Below are positions 1 through 7,801 of a DNA stretch of 10,135 nt, piece after piece (position 1 is the stretch's first letter; every line of letters begins with the position of its first letter). A model generated the notes under the pieces. It had not been told where the DNA came from and searched no databases. It worked only from the letters and a program-made list of their open reading frames with translations. The stretch spans positions 1-10,135 of the forward strand of contig DGUK01000095.1 of NCBI GenBank assembly GCA_002394635.1, written 5' to 3'. Origin of the DNA: Faecalitalea sp. UBA4312. GTDB lineage: Bacteria > Bacillota_I > Bacilli_A > Erysipelotrichales > Erysipelotrichaceae. Position numbers and translations under genes: made by a program.

Positions 1-2759
1 TGTTGATGTTTAAAAATGAAACGCACAACCACCCAACAGAAATCGAACCATTTGGTGGAGCTTCCACATGTATTGGAGGAGCCATTCGTGACCCGTTATC
101 AGGGCGTGCCTATGTGTATCAGGCTATGCGCATTACTGGAGCCGGGGATATCACCAAACCGATTGCGGAAACAATGGAACATAAACTGCCACAATCGAAA
201 ATTTCCAAGGAAGCGGCCCATGGATATTCCAGCTATGGAAACCAGATCGGTCTGGCAACGACCTTTGTGGAAGAAATCTTTGATGAAGGTTATGTGGCAA
301 AACGTCTGGAAGTTGGCGGAGTTGTAGCAGCGGCTCCGAAAAGCCATGTAAAAAGAGAACATGCCGAACCGGGCGACATTATCGTATTGATCGGTGGAGC
401 AACCGGACGTGATGGAATCGGTGGTGCGACTGGTTCTTCAAAAGAGCATAATGAAACATCTTTGGAGAAGTGCTCCAGTGAAGTGCAAAAGGGGAATGCT
501 CTGATCGAAAGAAAGCTGCAGCGGTTGTTCCGGAATCCGGAATGTACACGTTTGATTAAAATATGTAACGATTTTGGAGCCGGTGGTGTCAGCGTCGCCG
601 TTGGCGAACTGGCCGATGGTCTAGATATCAATCTGGATGTAGTTCCGGTGAAATACCAGGGCCTGGATGGCACGGAACTAGCTATCAGTGAGTCCCAGGA
701 ACGTATGGCGGTCTGCATCGAAGCCGATGATTTCGATCGTTTCCTGCAGCTGGCTCACGAAGAAAACCTGGATGCCATCAAAGTGGCGGATGTAACGGAT
801 ACAAACCGTTTGGTGATGAAATGGCGAGGAAAGACCATCGTTGATATGTCCCGCACATTCTTAAATACCAACGGTGTCCGTCAACACCAGAACGTTAAGG
901 TTGTTGAATCGGAATACGATGAACAGCCATTTGCGAAGACCGATACCGATTTGTTGACGGTCTTACAGGATCCGAATGTAGCCTGTCAGATCGGATTGAG
1001 CGAAATGTTCGATGCTTCCATCGGAAAGAGTACGGTTCTTATGCCGTTTGGGGGAAAATACCAACTGACGCCGGAAGAAGGATCGGTACAGAAAATACCG
1101 GTATTCGGATTTACAAATACGTGTTCATTGATGACATACGGATATGATCCAAAGTTAAGCAAATATTCGCCATATCTGGGTGCTTCTTATTCAGTGGTAG
1201 AAGCGTTGGCACGGATCACGGCTTTGGGCGCTGATTACAGCACATGTCGTCTATCCAATCAGGAATATTTCGAGCATTTAGGAAAAGCAGATGAAAAATG
1301 GGGCAATCCATTCCAGGCTTTACTGGGGTTGATTGAAGCCCAGCTGGCTTTTGAGACACCGGCCATTGGTGGAAAAGACAGTATGTCCGGTACATATCGA
1401 GATATTCATGTACCGCCGACACTGATCACCTTTGCGGTGACGACAGCGAAAACACAGGATATCCGGTCTGCTGCCTTTAAAGAAGCCGGAAACTATATTT
1501 ATTTGGTTAAACATACACCACATCCGGATCATACACCGGATTATGAACAGTTGAAATCCAATTTTAAGGCCGTGCATGACTATATGCACAGCGATAAGAT
1601 CGTATCTGCGGCCAGCGTGAAGTTTGGTGGTATTGGTTACGCATTAGCACGTATGTGCTTTGGAAACAAGATTGGTGCTGCCATAGAAACAGAAGAAGAC
1701 GTCTATGGATTTAATATTGGATCCATTCTGGTAGAAGCCAAAGAAACGATTGAAGACCCACACTTCACCTTGTTGGGAATTACACGTCAAGAACCGGATA
1801 TCATTATCAATGAACAGAAGGTATCCATCAAAGAAGCTGTCAAGACATGGCAGAAACGCTATGACGATATTTATCCGGTCATCGTGGATAAAGATGGAAA
1901 AGCTGTCAAGACCGAACTGACCAATGTTGAGCTGCCACAGTCCAAAGTACAGGTGGATCATCCGAAGGTTGTGATCCCGGTATTCCCGGGACAGAACTGT
2001 GAATACGATACGACGCAGAAGTTTGAACGAGCCGGTGCCATAGTAAAACAAGTGATCTTCAATAACCTCACAGTGGAAGATATTCAAAGAAGTATCGAAA
2101 CGCTGGCAAAGGAAATTGAGTCAGCCCAGATCCTGATGGTCGTTGGTGGATTCTCCAGCGGTGATGAACCGGATGGATCCGGTAAGTTCATCGCTACTGT
2201 ATTACGCAATCCGACCATCAGTCAGGCCATTGATACAATGCGAGCCAATGACGGACTGATCCTAGGAATCTGTAACGGATTCCAGGCATTGATCAAGAGT
2301 GGGCTGCTGCCATATGGCGATGTAAATAAACTGGATGAAACCAATCCAACCTTGTTTAGAAACAATATCAACCGCCATGTCAGCCACATTGCCAGAACAC
2401 GGATCACATCCAACAAGAGTCCGTGGCTTCAGGGATTTGTTCCTGGTTCCATGCATTCCATTGCGATGAGCCATGGAGAAGGTAAATTCACAGCCAGCCC
2501 GGAAGTCATTGAAAAGCTGGTAAAGAACGGCCAGGTAGCCACGCAGTATGTCAATGAATTCGGCGTACCGACCATGAACGGATTGGATAACATCAACGGT
2601 TCCGATCTGGCTATTGAGGGAATCCTCAGTGAAGATGGTCATATCTTTGGAAAGATGGGCCATAGTGAACGATATGAAGCCGGTTTATTCCAGAACATCG
2701 AGGGTGATAAGGATCAGGATATCTTTGCCAACGGAGTTCGTTACTTTACACATAAATAG
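1..2759 (+). CDS. purL: Phosphoribosylformylglycinamidine synthase, single-chain type with fused glutaminase domain (5' truncated by window)
   Basis: PurL makes FGAM from FGAR, ATP and glutamine, the fourth step of de novo purine synthesis, in the cytoplasm. The reading frame is open from the left edge and enters within the first synthase domain, so the first in-frame ATG (base 6) is internal. Visible residues 4-13 carry the family signature NETHNHPTEI, and GGKDSMSGTY lies near residue 456 in the second synthase half. From about residue 653 a class I glutaminase (PurQ-like) domain follows: PGQNCEYD, the nucleophile elbow GICNGFQ with catalytic Cys757, and the His887 and Glu889 pair in MGHSER. 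About 918 codons are visible. Single-chain PurL is usually about 1,240-1,300 residues, so roughly 300 N-terminal residues (PurS-like and linker domains) lie outside the window. It is the first visible gene of the purine operon, and its TAG stop touches the purM ribosome binding site. Identification is secure; only the start is missing. Confidence 0.97.
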   Translation, partial: LMFKNETHNHPTEIEPFGGASTCIGGAIRDPLSGRAYVYQAMRITGAGDITKPIAETMEHKLPQSKISKEAAHGYSSYGNQIGLATTFVEEIFDEGYVAKRLEVGGVVAAAPKSHVKREHAEPGDIIVLIGGATGRDGIGGATGSSKEHNETSLEKCSSEVQKGNALIERKLQRLFRNPECTRLIKICNDFGAGGVSVAVGELADGLDINLDVVPVKYQGLDGTELAISESQERMAVCIEADDFDRFLQLAHEENLDAIKVADVTDTNRLVMKWRGKTIVDMSRTFLNTNGVRQHQNVKVVESEYDEQPFAKTDTDLLTVLQDPNVACQIGLSEMFDASIGKSTVLMPFGGKYQLTPEEGSVQKIPVFGFTNTCSLMTYGYDPKLSKYSPYLGASYSVVEALARITALGADYSTCRLSNQEYFEHLGKADEKWGNPFQALLGLIEAQLAFETPAIGGKDSMSGTYRDIHVPPTLITFAVTTAKTQDIRSAAFKEAGNYIYLVKHTPHPDHTPDYEQLKSNFKAVHDYMHSDKIVSAASVKFGGIGYALARMCFGNKIGAAIETEEDVYGFNIGSILVEAKETIEDPHFTLLGITRQEPDIIINEQKVSIKEAVKTWQKRYDDIYPVIVDKDGKAVKTELTNVELPQSKVQVDHPKVVIPVFPGQNCEYDTTQKFERAGAIVKQVIFNNLTVEDIQRSIETLAKEIESAQILMVVGGFSSGDEPDGSGKFIATVLRNPTISQAIDTMRANDGLILGICNGFQALIKSGLLPYGDVNKLDETNPTLFRNNINRHVSHIARTRITSNKSPWLQGFVPGSMHSIAMSHGEGKFTASPEVIEKLVKNGQVATQYVNEFGVPTMNGLDNINGSDLAIEGILSEDGHIFGKMGHSERYEAGLFQNIEGDKDQDIFANGVRYFTHK

Positions 2760-2763
2760 GAGA
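2758..2763 (+). promoter_or_regulatory. purM ribosome binding site overlapping the purL stop codon
   Basis: AGGAGA shares its first two bases with the purL TAG stop and sits five bases before the purM ATG. The arrangement suggests translational coupling of purL and purM. Confidence 0.8.
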
Positions 2764-2768
2764 TCAGA

Positions 2769-3794
2769 ATGGATTATAAACAAGCAGGTGTAGATATTGA
2801 AGCGGGTTATGCGTCCGTGGAATTAATGAAAAAACATGTAAAAGAAACCATGCGGCCGGAGGTGCTCGGTGGCCTGGGCGGTTTTGCGGGAGCCTTTGAT
2901 CTGTCTAAGATCAAAGACATGGACGAACCGGTCCTGTTATCGGGAACAGATGGTTGCGGAACGAAAGTAAAGCTCGCGTTTGTGATGGATCAGCACGATA
3001 CCATCGGTATCGATGCGGTGGCGATGTGTGTGAACGATATCGCATGTGCGGGTGGAGAACCTTTATTCTTTCTGGATTACATCGCATGCGGAAAAAACTA
3101 TCCGGAAAAGATTGCGACCATCGTCAAAGGCGTAGCAGAAGGCTGCAAACAAAGTCAATGTGCTTTGATTGGTGGAGAAACAGCGGAACATCCGGGATTG
3201 ATGCCGGAAGATGAATACGATCTGGCCGGTTTTGCGGTAGGTGTTGTTGATAAAAAGGATATTATCGATGGCCATACGATCCAGGATGGCGACGTTCTGG
3301 TCGGTATCGCCTCCAGCGGTGTACACTCCAATGGATTCTCTCTAGTACGTTCCATCTTCGATATTACCAAAGAATCGTTGGATACGTATCATGAACAGCT
3401 GGGCAAAACATTAGGGGAAGCCTTGCTGGCACCGACACGTATTTATGTCAAAGCACTAAAGAATGTCAAAGAAGCCGGTGTGAAGATCAAGGGATGCTCC
3501 CATATCACAGGGGGCGGATTCCAGGAAAACATTCCGCGTATGCTGCCGGAGGGAAAACGGGCCGTCATTCACAGAGACAGCTATCCGGTGCCACCAATCT
3601 TTGATCTGATCGCCTCACAAGGCAATGTAGCACAAGATGCTATGTACAACACCTTTAATATGGGTTTAGGCATGGTGATTGCCTTAGATCCTCAGGATGT
3701 CGTATCGGCGATGGAAGCGATTGAAGCGGCCGGGGATACATGTTATGTGGTCGGTGCCATCAAGGATGGTGAAAAAGGAGTCGATCTATGTTAA
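2769..3794 (+). CDS. purM: Phosphoribosylformylglycinamidine cyclo-ligase (AIR synthetase)
   Basis: PurM closes the imidazole ring, turning FGAM and ATP into AIR, the fifth purine step. The 341 residues match the usual 340-350. The AIR-synthetase fold is shown by [12 protein letters not shown] (residues 34-45), SGTDGCGTK (58-66), the ATP/phosphate-binding segment [11 protein letters not shown] (81-91), GGETAEHPG (135-143) and [17 protein letters not shown] in the C-terminal half. Two positions differ mildly from the commonest form as I know it: Cys in TDGCGTK where Val is frequent, and His in GGETAEHPG where Met is frequent. Both look like lineage variation, not damage. The ATG at 2769 is chosen because AGGAGA lies five bases upstream and the N-terminus lines up with the family. 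The gene lies ten bases after purL and its last seven bases overlap purN, so the two are probably coupled. Confidence 0.97.
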   Translation: MDYKQAGVDIEAGYASVELMKKHVKETMRPEVLGGLGGFAGAFDLSKIKDMDEPVLLSGTDGCGTKVKLAFVMDQHDTIGIDAVAMCVNDIACAGGEPLFFLDYIACGKNYPEKIATIVKGVAEGCKQSQCALIGGETAEHPGLMPEDEYDLAGFAVGVVDKKDIIDGHTIQDGDVLVGIASSGVHSNGFSLVRSIFDITKESLDTYHEQLGKTLGEALLAPTRIYVKALKNVKEAGVKIKGCSHITGGGFQENIPRMLPEGKRAVIHRDSYPVPPIFDLIASQGNVAQDAMYNTFNMGLGMVIALDPQDVVSAMEAIEAAGDTCYVVGAIKDGEKGVDLC

Positions 3795-4378
3795 GATTTG
3801 CGGTTCTGATTTCCGGATCGGGATCGGATCTGCAGTCCATCATCGATGCCTGGCAGCAGGGCGATATCCACGGCGAGATTGCTCTGGTTGTCAGCAACCG
3901 GGAAAACGCTTATGGTTTGCAACGTGCGCAGAAAGCAGGAATCAAAAATGCGGTCATCAAAGATCAGAAGGTTTTGTTGCAGACCTTGCATGATGAACAG
4001 ATTGATTTTGTGGTATTAGCGGGTTATTTAGCTATTTTGGGAAGTGATTTAATCCAGGCGTATCCAAACAAGATCCTGAATATCCATCCTTCACTGATTC
4101 CGTCCTTTTGTGGACCGGGGATGTACGGCATGCATGTGCACAATGCCGTACTGGCTCGCGGTGCCAAAGTATCCGGCGCTACGATCCACTTTGTATCCGA
4201 AGAAGTAGATGGAGGACCGATCATCTATCAGAAAGCGGTAGATATTTCGGATCTGGATACCGCAGAGGATATCCAGAAACGGGTCCTTGAACTGGAACAT
4301 AAGATATTGCCGTTGGTTGTAGGAATGTACTGCGACGGAAAAGTAAAAATCGAGAAAGGAAGAGTAAAAATTCGATGA
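3788..4378 (+). CDS. purN: Phosphoribosylglycinamide formyltransferase (folate-dependent)
   Basis: PurN transfers the formyl group of 10-formyltetrahydrofolate to GAR, giving FGAR, the third purine step and the substrate of PurL. The 196-residue protein has the N-terminal glycine-rich phosphate loop SGSGSDLQ (residues 9-16) and the catalytic set Asn98, His100 (in [12 protein letters not shown]) and Asp141 (in EEVDGGPII), equivalent to Asn106, His108 and Asp144 of the E. coli enzyme. The start at 3788 lies inside the end of purM (ATG 3788-3790, purM TAA 3792-3794). It is supported by AAGGAG at 3775-3780 with seven-base spacing. The TGA stop overlaps the purH ATG. The longer loop after IPSF ([14 protein letters not shown]) resembles clostridial forms. 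Function is assigned with confidence. Confidence 0.96.
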   Translation: MLRFAVLISGSGSDLQSIIDAWQQGDIHGEIALVVSNRENAYGLQRAQKAGIKNAVIKDQKVLLQTLHDEQIDFVVLAGYLAILGSDLIQAYPNKILNIHPSLIPSFCGPGMYGMHVHNAVLARGAKVSGATIHFVSEEVDGGPIIYQKAVDISDLDTAEDIQKRVLELEHKILPLVVGMYCDGKVKIEKGRVKIR

Positions 4379-5907
4379 AAAGAGCATTAGTCAGTGTGTC
4401 TGATAAGACAGGAATTGTAGAATTTGTGGAAGGACTTGTCAATCTGGGTTTTGAAATTATCTCTACCGGGGGAACCAAGCGTGCCTTGGAGCAGGCAGGT
4501 TTGAAACCGATTGGTATCAGTGATGTAACCGGCTTCCCGGAAATTATGGATGGCCGTGTAAAAACACTACATCCGAAGGTGCATGGAGGCCTGCTGGCTG
4601 TACGCTCCAATCCGGATCATATGAACCAGCTGGAAGAATTAGGGATTGAAACGATCGACCTAGTATGTGTGAACTTATATCCTTTCAAACAGACCGTGCA
4701 AAAAGAAGGCGTTTCGCATGAAGAAATCATTGAAAATATTGATATCGGAGGCCCTTCCATGTTACGAAGTGCATCCAAGAACTACCAGTCGGTGACTGTT
4801 GTAACCGATCCATCGGATTATGAAAAAGTATTGAGTGAATTCAAGGAATACGGCGATACGACCTTGGAAACCCGAGAAGCATTGGCTGCCAAGGTGTTCC
4901 GTACAACAGCACAGTACGATGCGATGATTGCCGATTATCTGACCAAGAAAGAGGGCAACGAATTCCCGGAAAAATTAACGATCACCTTTGATAAGGTACA
5001 GGATCTTCGTTATGGTGAAAACCCGCATCAGAAAGCAGCTTTCTATAAAGGCATGATGCCGAAATACTCCTTGGCCAATGCCCAGCAGCTGCATGGAAAA
5101 GAACTTTCCTACAACAACATCCAGGATGGTAATGCGGCCATTGAGATCCTGAAGGATTTTGAAGGACAGTATGCGGCTGTCGGACTGAAACATATGAATC
5201 CATGTGGTGTGGGTATCGGTGACTGCATTGAAGCAGCCTGGGATAAAGCATATGAAGCAGACCCTGTATCCATCTTTGGCGGTATTGTGGCTCTGAATGA
5301 TAAAGTGGAGGCTTCCCTTGCTGAAAAATTATCCAAGATCTTCTTGGAGATCGTCATTGCACCTGATTTCAGCGAAGAAGCACTGGAAATCTTAACCAGA
5401 AAGAAAAATATCCGTCTGATGAAGCTGGATACAACATTATCAACCAATACCGCATTGAAATATACCAATGTCAATGATGGTTTACTGGTACAGGAAATGG
5501 ATATGCATACCATTACAGAAGCCGATGTGCATTGTGTTACCAACCGTAAACCGACAGAAGATGAAATGCGTCAGATGTTGTTTGGATGGAAGGTTGTAAA
5601 ACATGTGAAATCCAACGCAATCGTCTTGGTAAAAGACGATATGACGATTGGTGTCGGAGCCGGACAGATGAACCGTGTCGGAGCAGCTAAGATTGCCATT
5701 GAACAAGCCGGTGATAAAGCCAAGGGCTCTGTTTTAGCCAGCGATGCATTCTTCCCGATGCCGGATACTGTGGAAGCAGCAGCAGCTGCCGGTGTCACAG
5801 CCATCATCCAGCCAGGAGGATCTATTAAGGATCAGCTGTCCGTTGACGAGTGCAACAAACATGGAATTACCATGGTGTACACAAACATCCGTCACTTCAA
5901 ACATTAA
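4375..5907 (+). CDS. purH: Bifunctional AICAR formyltransferase / IMP cyclohydrolase
   Basis: PurH carries out the last two steps to IMP: formylation of AICAR with 10-formyltetrahydrofolate, then ring closure. At 510 residues it is full length. The N-terminal MGS-like cyclohydrolase domain shows STGGT (residues 30-34) and [12 protein letters not shown] (63-74). The C-terminal transformylase domain shows [15 protein letters not shown], the catalytic Lys272-His273 pair in [30 protein letters not shown] and the family ending close to YTNIRHFKH. The ATG overlaps the purN TGA as ATGA, with a purine-rich site AGGAAGAG at 4357-4364 upstream. It is the last gene of the operon: a terminator begins eight bases after the stop, and no purD follows. 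Nothing in the frame suggests damage. Confidence 0.97.
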   Translation: MKRALVSVSDKTGIVEFVEGLVNLGFEIISTGGTKRALEQAGLKPIGISDVTGFPEIMDGRVKTLHPKVHGGLLAVRSNPDHMNQLEELGIETIDLVCVNLYPFKQTVQKEGVSHEEIIENIDIGGPSMLRSASKNYQSVTVVTDPSDYEKVLSEFKEYGDTTLETREALAAKVFRTTAQYDAMIADYLTKKEGNEFPEKLTITFDKVQDLRYGENPHQKAAFYKGMMPKYSLANAQQLHGKELSYNNIQDGNAAIEILKDFEGQYAAVGLKHMNPCGVGIGDCIEAAWDKAYEADPVSIFGGIVALNDKVEASLAEKLSKIFLEIVIAPDFSEEALEILTRKKNIRLMKLDTTLSTNTALKYTNVNDGLLVQEMDMHTITEADVHCVTNRKPTEDEMRQMLFGWKVVKHVKSNAIVLVKDDMTIGVGAGQMNRVGAAKIAIEQAGDKAKGSVLASDAFFPMPDTVEAAAAAGVTAIIQPGGSIKDQLSVDECNKHGITMVYTNIRHFKH

Positions 5908-5914
5908 TGTTTAT

Positions 5915-5944
5915 AAGCCGGAGAGTTTATCTTCGGCTTTTTTT
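5915..5944 (+). terminator. Rho-independent terminator of the purine operon
   Basis: A nine-pair stem (5915-5923 with 5931-5939, one G-U pair) closes a seven-base loop and runs into seven T residues (5938-5944). It starts eight bases after the purH stop. Confidence 0.9.
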
Positions 5945-5947
5945 GGT

Positions 5948-5953
5948 TATAAT
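5948..5953 (+). promoter_or_regulatory. Putative -10 box for the exonuclease III gene
   Basis: A perfect TATAAT lies four bases after the T-tract of the purH terminator and 19 bases before the ATG at 5973. No good -35 box is seen at 16-18 bases; TTTATC at 5926-5931 is the best and is weak. If used, transcription would start just before the ribosome binding site and give a very short leader. Confidence 0.45.
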
Positions 5954-5972
5954 AAAAAAGAAGGAGCGGATT

Positions 5973-6719
5973 ATGAAACTTATATCATGGAATGTAAACG
6001 GGATCCGGGCAGTGATGAAAAAGGATTTCGTGGAAATACTATACGCGTTGGATGCGGATGTTTTCTGCATCCAGGAAACTAAGGCACAACCGGAGCAAAT
6101 TGAGGTGGATTGTGAACTGTACCCATATCGGTATATCAATAGCGCAGACCGGAAAGGGTATAGCGGTACGATGATCTTCTGCAAGAAGGAGCCGTTGTCC
6201 GTGCATTACGGAATCGATCAACCGGAACACGATACCGAAGGCCGGGTCATTACCCTTGAATATGAAGGCTATTATGTGATGACAGTCTATACGCCCAATG
6301 CCGGATCTGAACTGAAACGTTTGGATTATCGGATGGATTGGGATATCGCGTTTGGAAACTATGTCAGATCTCTGGATAAGCCGGTTTTGATCTGTGGAGA
6401 TTTTAATGTAGCGAATGAAGAAATCGATTTGAAAAATCCGAAGACAAACCGTCACAATGCCGGTTTTACAGATGAAGAAAGAAACAGCTTCAAGGCGAAT
6501 TTACTGACACAGCTGCAGGACAGCTACCGGACTCTATATCCGGATAAGGTGGAATACTCCTGGTGGAGCTATCGCTTCCGTGCCCGGGAAAAGAATGCCG
6601 GATGGCGGATCGACTACTGGCTTGTATCTCCGGAACTCTTTGACCGTGTGCAGGATTCAAAGATCTTAACCGATATCTATGGCAGTGATCATTGTCCGGT
6701 ACAATTGGATTTTTCATAA
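5973..6719 (+). CDS. exoA: Exodeoxyribonuclease III / AP endonuclease (ExoA family)
   Basis: This is a metal-dependent DNA repair enzyme of the exonuclease-endonuclease-phosphatase superfamily. The family cuts 5' of abasic sites and removes 3' blocking groups. The 248-residue protein keeps the expected active-site residues in order: Asn7 (SWNVNG), Glu35 (IQETK), Tyr106 (VYTPNAG), Asp143 and Asn145 (GDFNVA), Asp214 (WRIDYWL), and Asp239-His240 (SDHCPV). SWWSYRFRARE near residues 196-206 is typical of the Gram-positive ExoA group. The start at 5973 is chosen because AAGGAG lies at 5961-5966 and the protein begins MKLISWN as in relatives. The in-frame ATG at 5850 would overlap purH and the terminator. 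The gene lies outside the purine operon, behind its terminator, and likely has its own promoter. The symbol xth would be equally valid. Confidence 0.95.
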   Translation: MKLISWNVNGIRAVMKKDFVEILYALDADVFCIQETKAQPEQIEVDCELYPYRYINSADRKGYSGTMIFCKKEPLSVHYGIDQPEHDTEGRVITLEYEGYYVMTVYTPNAGSELKRLDYRMDWDIAFGNYVRSLDKPVLICGDFNVANEEIDLKNPKTNRHNAGFTDEERNSFKANLLTQLQDSYRTLYPDKVEYSWWSYRFRAREKNAGWRIDYWLVSPELFDRVQDSKILTDIYGSDHCPVQLDFS

Positions 6720-6748
6720 TTCTTTTAGATGTTTAATTGTTTCTTATG

Positions 6749-6754
6749 TATAAT
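6749..6754 (+). promoter_or_regulatory. Putative -10 box for the secreted-protein gene
   Basis: A perfect TATAAT sits 29 bases before the ATG at 6784. The nearest -35 candidate is TTTAGA at 6724-6729, with a long 19-base spacer. No terminator is seen between the exonuclease stop and this site, so readthrough from the upstream gene is also possible. Confidence 0.45.
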
Positions 6755-6783
6755 AGAATCAGATAATACGAAGGAGAACTGCT

Positions 6784-7731
6784 ATGTTTCGATTCCTTAA
6801 AAAGGGAGCATCCCTGTTAACGGCTTGTATCTTGATCCTAAACTCGTCTTTGGTACCGGTTTATGCCAAAAGCGCACAAACTTTTAAAGGAGACAGCGAA
6901 CAGATCATCGGTGAATTCGCATTTACTGTCAGCGAGGATCTGGAAGTCAACGAGTATGATGATGAACTGGAATTCACAATCAAAGGGCAAAGCTATCCGA
7001 TCTTGAATGTTCGTTATGAAAAGGATGGCATCATTTACGACGAGGAAGATTTTTATTCGGATACCAATATTGAATACTTGATGGAGGATCAGGAAGAGAA
7101 TGCGGATGCCCGTAAATTCAGTGGAGAAACCTATGGGACAAAAACCGTAGACGGCAACAAGTTTGTGATGATGGAACTGGATTACAAGAACAGCAAGAAT
7201 AAATCCTTGCGCTCCGAAATCTACATTCTGCCGGGAAACAAAGGCTATGCCGTTATCACGGTCATCAAAACAAAAAACACATTGACCGGATACGGAATCA
7301 ATAAAGTATTGTCTTCCTTTGAAATCAGTAATAAAAAGGTTGTGGAAAAAGATGTCAAGGTCAGTGAGGATACCCTGCACCTGGAGGACATTCTAGAAAG
7401 TCCGGAGGAATATCTGGAAAAGGATGTAGAAGTGATCGGTGTCTTCCCACAGAGCATTTTCGGCTATGAAGACAATGAACCGATGCTCTACATGCTGACA
7501 GAAGATGGTACCGATATGATCCGTTTACGAGGAACGCTGCCGGAGGACGGCGATTGTAAAGTGATGGCCCGTGGAACCATCACATATGAAAATAAGGAGC
7601 TTTGTCTGATTCTTGATGACTACGATGTCATTGAATACTATACGGTGGAAGGAGAGGAACCGCTTGACCAAGAGCAACCGGCTTCCGAGGATGTATATTA
7701 CGACGAATCATTATATGAATATGGTTATTAA
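6784..7731 (+). CDS. Secreted protein of unknown function with a possible C-terminal OB-fold-like domain
   Basis: I do not recognise a named family. The 315-residue product begins with a classic signal peptide: basic MFRFLKK, then a hydrophobic core from about residue 10 to 26, and a likely cleavage after VYA (residue 28). LTAC at residues 12-15 resembles a lipobox, but the hydrophobic stretch continues past the Cys, so cleavage by signal peptidase I is more likely. Residues about 35-185 form an acidic region of predicted beta strands with spaced aromatics, of the kind seen in small secreted PsbP/Mog1-like domains. Residues about 200-285 (EEYLEKDVEVIGVF to LCLILDDYDVIEYY) have the strand pattern of a small OB-fold, as in secreted tRNA_anti-like domains. 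The last 20 residues are acidic and rich in tyrosine. No catalytic motif or sortase signal is visible. AAGGAGA at 6771-6777 fixes the start. A strong terminator follows directly. The domain assignments are inference. Confidence 0.85.
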   Translation: MFRFLKKGASLLTACILILNSSLVPVYAKSAQTFKGDSEQIIGEFAFTVSEDLEVNEYDDELEFTIKGQSYPILNVRYEKDGIIYDEEDFYSDTNIEYLMEDQEENADARKFSGETYGTKTVDGNKFVMMELDYKNSKNKSLRSEIYILPGNKGYAVITVIKTKNTLTGYGINKVLSSFEISNKKVVEKDVKVSEDTLHLEDILESPEEYLEKDVEVIGVFPQSIFGYEDNEPMLYMLTEDGTDMIRLRGTLPEDGDCKVMARGTITYENKELCLILDDYDVIEYYTVEGEEPLDQEQPASEDVYYDESLYEYGY

Positions 7732-7753
7732 AGCGGGGAATCCCGCTTTTTTT
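7731..7753 (+). terminator. Rho-independent terminator of the secreted-protein gene
   Basis: A seven-pair GC-rich stem (7731-7737 with 7742-7748) has a four-base loop and ends in seven T residues (7747-7753). It begins at the last base of the stop codon. Confidence 0.9.
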
Positions 7754-7762
7754 AAAGGATAT

Positions 7763-7795
7763 AAAAAGCGTATTCGGAACTGGTTCCGAATACGC
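7763..7795 (-). terminator. Terminator of the C39-like peptidase gene
   Basis: A perfect 13-base inverted repeat (7768-7780 with 7783-7795) is separated by only two bases. Read on the minus strand it begins six bases after the stop codon and is followed by five T residues (AAAAA at 7763-7767 on the plus strand). The true loop is probably four bases, with the innermost pair open. Confidence 0.87.
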
Positions 7796-7801
7796 AACGA
7801 T

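Noticed and set aside
290..718. Open frame of 142 codons on the minus strand inside purL
   Set aside because: It lies opposite a highly conserved purL region, has no convincing ribosome binding site and a low-complexity translation rich in Ser, Pro and Arg.
1644..2087. Open frame of 147 codons on the minus strand inside purL
   Set aside because: It is a shadow of the coding frame of purL, with no recognisable motif or start signal.
5850..5972. Longer exonuclease III start at 5850
   Set aside because: It would overlap the end of purH and span the terminator. The start at 5973 has AAGGAG upstream and gives the family N-terminus.
6817..6828. Lipobox LTAC suggesting a lipoprotein
   Set aside because: The hydrophobic core continues well beyond the Cys, and a good signal peptidase I site (VYA) lies at residue 28.
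6838..7380. Open frame of 180 codons on the minus strand inside the secreted-protein gene
   Set aside because: The opposite strand has a ribosome binding site, signal peptide and terminator; this frame has none of these.
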